A stretch of 45,265 nt of DNA from JADKIH01 sp043747595. Lineage in GTDB: Bacteria > Bacteroidota > Bacteroidia > AKYH767-A > 2013-40CM-41-45. The position numbers and the translations under genes were made by a program. Position 1 is the stretch's first letter; every line of letters begins with the position of its first letter. The notes below the pieces were generated by a model. It ran no database searches and was not told the DNA's origin. It saw nothing but the letters and a program-made list of their open reading frames with translations. Below are positions 43,416-45,265 of this stretch, one piece after another. The DNA is taken from contig JAYTOX010000063.1 of NCBI GenBank assembly GCA_043747595.1, positions 1-45,265 of the forward strand, read 5' to 3'.

Positions 43416-44837
43416 TTAATGAACGACGATTAACTTTTGAGTTTTGCTTTCTTTACCATCAGATAGTAGTTTGCAAAAATATATTCCACTTTCAATCGAA
43501 GATGCATCAAGAGTGTATGTGCCATATTCTTTACCAGTTACATTATCTTTAAGAATTTGCCTTCCATTTATGTCTCTTAATTCAATGCTTGCATTTGAAT
43601 AATTATTGGGCAGGAGGAATGTAATGGTCGTGGATTTGTTTATTGGGTTACCGCTAATTGGTTTTATAGATAATTCACTTTCATAATCTGATGGTTTTCC
43701 CATTCGGTTAATTGTCCCAACTCCGTTGGCATTGAGGTTTGAATAGGTGAACCACATGAAAAATGATTTTTGACAATTTGTTGTGAAGCCTGAAAAATCA
43801 GAATTATATTGAGTTTCAGCAGCAGTTAAGGAATTTGTTAACAACCAAGTTCCAAGGAAGGAATTCCATGGGCATGTCTGATAAGTAGAATTGCAAGTAA
43901 AGGACGGGGCTTCTGCAGAGAAAAGAGGGCAAAATATTGTTGGTTTTGCATTGTTATCATAGAGTAGTAGACTACTTTCGTCTCTTGGTTCTAAACCAGC
44001 AATATTATCAGTATATGAAACAAGTAAAATTCTATCAGCACTATTATCAATAATGTTAGCTATATCCTGTTCTGTATATTGAGGAAGATAATAAAGATTC
44101 AATGGGTCTAATAAACCCATCTCTGTTTCTATTATTGTTGGAGTAGGAGCGGAAAGGTTTAAGCACTGCATATTATTAGTAATTATTTTCCACTCTCTTG
44201 CTCCTTCGGCTGCAGCGTAACCTTGTGGAAGACCCCAGAATTCCCATTCAATTGAAACAACATCAATCTTTGCAGGACCATTGTATCTTCCTCCAGGTTT
44301 GTTGGCAAATTCTAGATTAAAATTATAAACATTGCTGTTAAAGTTTGTATATGCAATAGTTGGACTCCACTTCTTTTCATCAGGTTGCTCTAACATTGGT
44401 AGTGGCTTTTTGGGGTCTATTCCCCCTAATGTGCAAATGATGCTTGGATCAAATCCCCAGTTGTAATGAAAAATTGTACGAGGCATAACAAATTGGCCAA
44501 CAGCACCGATTTCTTGAACACCATAAGTTGATTTAGCTTTTGCTATGAAGGCGGCTAAAAGGTTTTGTAGGTCGCCTCCATTAGCAGCATTAATTGTTGG
44601 ATCAAATATTTTTTCCAAGTCGTAAAGCGCAAGATATGTGAAGTTGTGAGTTTGCGCATAGGACAAAAGAGTATTCTCTTTTGTTTGGTCGCCCAGAATT
44701 GTCCACGCGGGAACTGCGAGTGAGTTTACATTCACAGTGTAAAAATTGTCAACATACATACCACGCTGAATTGCTTGCGCATTGATTTGAATGAATGCAA
44801 AAAACGCGATGATTGAAATTGCAATTTGCTTTTTCAT
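43416..44837 (-). CDS. Secreted protein with type IX sorting domain, unknown cargo
   Basis: A 473-residue product with a signal peptide (about 1-20, NAQA) and a type IX sorting domain (about 395-473, ending KTQKLIVVH). The cargo domain (about 22-390) begins with a strand-helix pattern (MYVDNF, then YLALYDLEKI) and has an acidic motif, VSIEWEFWGLPQ, near 200, that could sit at a beta-strand end as in glycoside-hydrolase-like TIM barrels. I cannot place it in a family. It begins 21 bases after the upstream gene and is probably cotranscribed with it. Confidence 0.75.
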   Translation of the reverse strand: MKKQIAISIIAFFAFIQINAQAIQRGMYVDNFYTVNVNSLAVPAWTILGDQTKENTLLSYAQTHNFTYLALYDLEKIFDPTINAANGGDLQNLLAAFIAKAKSTYGVQEIGAVGQFVMPRTIFHYNWGFDPSIICTLGGIDPKKPLPMLEQPDEKKWSPTIAYTNFNSNVYNFNLEFANKPGGRYNGPAKIDVVSIEWEFWGLPQGYAAAEGAREWKIITNNMQCLNLSAPTPTIIETEMGLLDPLNLYYLPQYTEQDIANIIDNSADRILLVSYTDNIAGLEPRDESSLLLYDNNAKPTIFCPLFSAEAPSFTCNSTYQTCPWNSFLGTWLLTNSLTAAETQYNSDFSGFTTNCQKSFFMWFTYSNLNANGVGTINRMGKPSDYESELSIKPISGNPINKSTTITFLLPNNYSNASIELRDINGRQILKDNVTGKEYGTYTLDASSIESGIYFCKLLSDGKESKTQKLIVVH

Positions 44838-44858
44838 TTGTTTGTTTGTTTTTAGTAA

Positions 44859-45265
44859 TTAAATTATTATGATTTTGTAAACGAATATATTTTCTGTAGT
44901 CCTAATTGAAATAAAGTAAATTCCGGTTGGAATTTCTTCCTGTAATAAATTAATTTCAGTTTTTGCATTATTTATTTCCTGGCTTAAAAATACTTTTCCG
45001 AAAATGTCATAAATTGTCACCAGGAATTGTTTGGCAGAAGTTGAATGAATGATTAAATGTTCGTGAGCAGGATTCGGATATATTGAAATGTCGTTATTTG
45101 TTTGGCTGATTATTTCATTGCTGCTAGTAAAAATTGAGTCAGCGTTTAATTTGATTAAAAAACCATCAATTGAATTCGTACTCATTCCAATGAATTTTAT
45201 ACCTGCAATTACAAATTTGTTATCATGGGTCTTTATTATTCGATTTGCTGTCCAATTAAAAGAGG
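44859..45265 (-). CDS. C-terminal part of a type IX-secreted protein (runs off the window)
   Basis: The frame is open to the right edge, so only the last 134 or so residues are seen. The visible part starts with a repeat-type strand (THDNKFVIAGIKFIG, then DGFLIKLNADS), as in large surface proteins with delta-60 style repeats, followed by a sorting domain (ISIYPNPAHEHLIIH to GIYFISIRTTENIFVYKIIII). An internal ATG at 45185 is not the start. Confidence 0.8.
   Translation of the reverse strand, partial: SFNWTANRIIKTHDNKFVIAGIKFIGMSTNSIDGFLIKLNADSIFTSSNEIISQTNNDISIYPNPAHEHLIIHSTSAKQFLVTIYDIFGKVFLSQEINNAKTEINLLQEEIPTGIYFISIRTTENIFVYKIIII

Overview
The window is AT-rich chromosomal DNA from a member of the Bacteroidota. 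Evidence: recurrent type IX secretion (Por) C-terminal sorting domains, a GldA-type gliding ABC ATPase, TonB/ExbB/ExbD energizer genes, DUF983, DUF5522 and GDYXXLXY families, and promoters of the Bacteroidota form (TTTG at -33, TAnnTTTG at -7, with a textbook copy before tRNA-Val). I cannot name the genus from sequence alone.

Layout. 1-5034: initiator tRNA-Met on the minus strand, then era, a penicillin-acylase-family gene and a TlpA-like thioredoxin gene. 5035-8920: a repeat-rich gap with a bidirectional terminator, metK (minus) behind a candidate SAM-II riboswitch, and a gldA plus repeat-protein operon. 9037-10768: rsgA-dtd-mazG-like operon. 10800-15380: a divergent pair of units, an outer-membrane protein and hydrolase on the minus strand and tonB-exbB-exbD-tonB on the plus strand. 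15506-18713: tRNA-Val followed by an accessory-looking AlbA_2/Schlafen-type ATPase gene, two possible gene remnants and a PepSY-like periplasmic protein. 18714-23173: an ECF sigma factor, a small membrane protein, a Spy/CpxP-like protein, an MbnP-family protein, an MbnH/MauG-type diheme enzyme and a YHYH-domain secreted protein, closed by a terminator.

23200-31169 is mostly housekeeping: DUF983, folC, a glucosaminidase with LysM repeats, a PLP-dependent deaminase-like enzyme, and DUF5522 plus hutU. 31190-45265 is rich in secreted proteins: a lipoprotein, five proteins ending in sorting domains (one runs off the right edge), an OprB-like porin, and a DUF2157/GDYXXLXY membrane pair. It is interrupted by an intact IS256-family element at 41089-42364, flanked by repeat-rich noncoding DNA.

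The most interesting unit is 18714-23120. MbnP and MbnH families are known as a copper-protein pair in which MbnH oxidises a tryptophan of MbnP. Here the pair sits in a tight run behind an ECF sigma factor with a Spy-like periplasmic protein and a His-rich YHYH-domain protein that carries a sorting domain. I infer a sigma-controlled extracytoplasmic metal (probably copper) handling system. The second point of interest is the SAM-II-like RNA at 6744-6806, whose 5' end falls exactly where the metK promoter predicts the transcript to begin.
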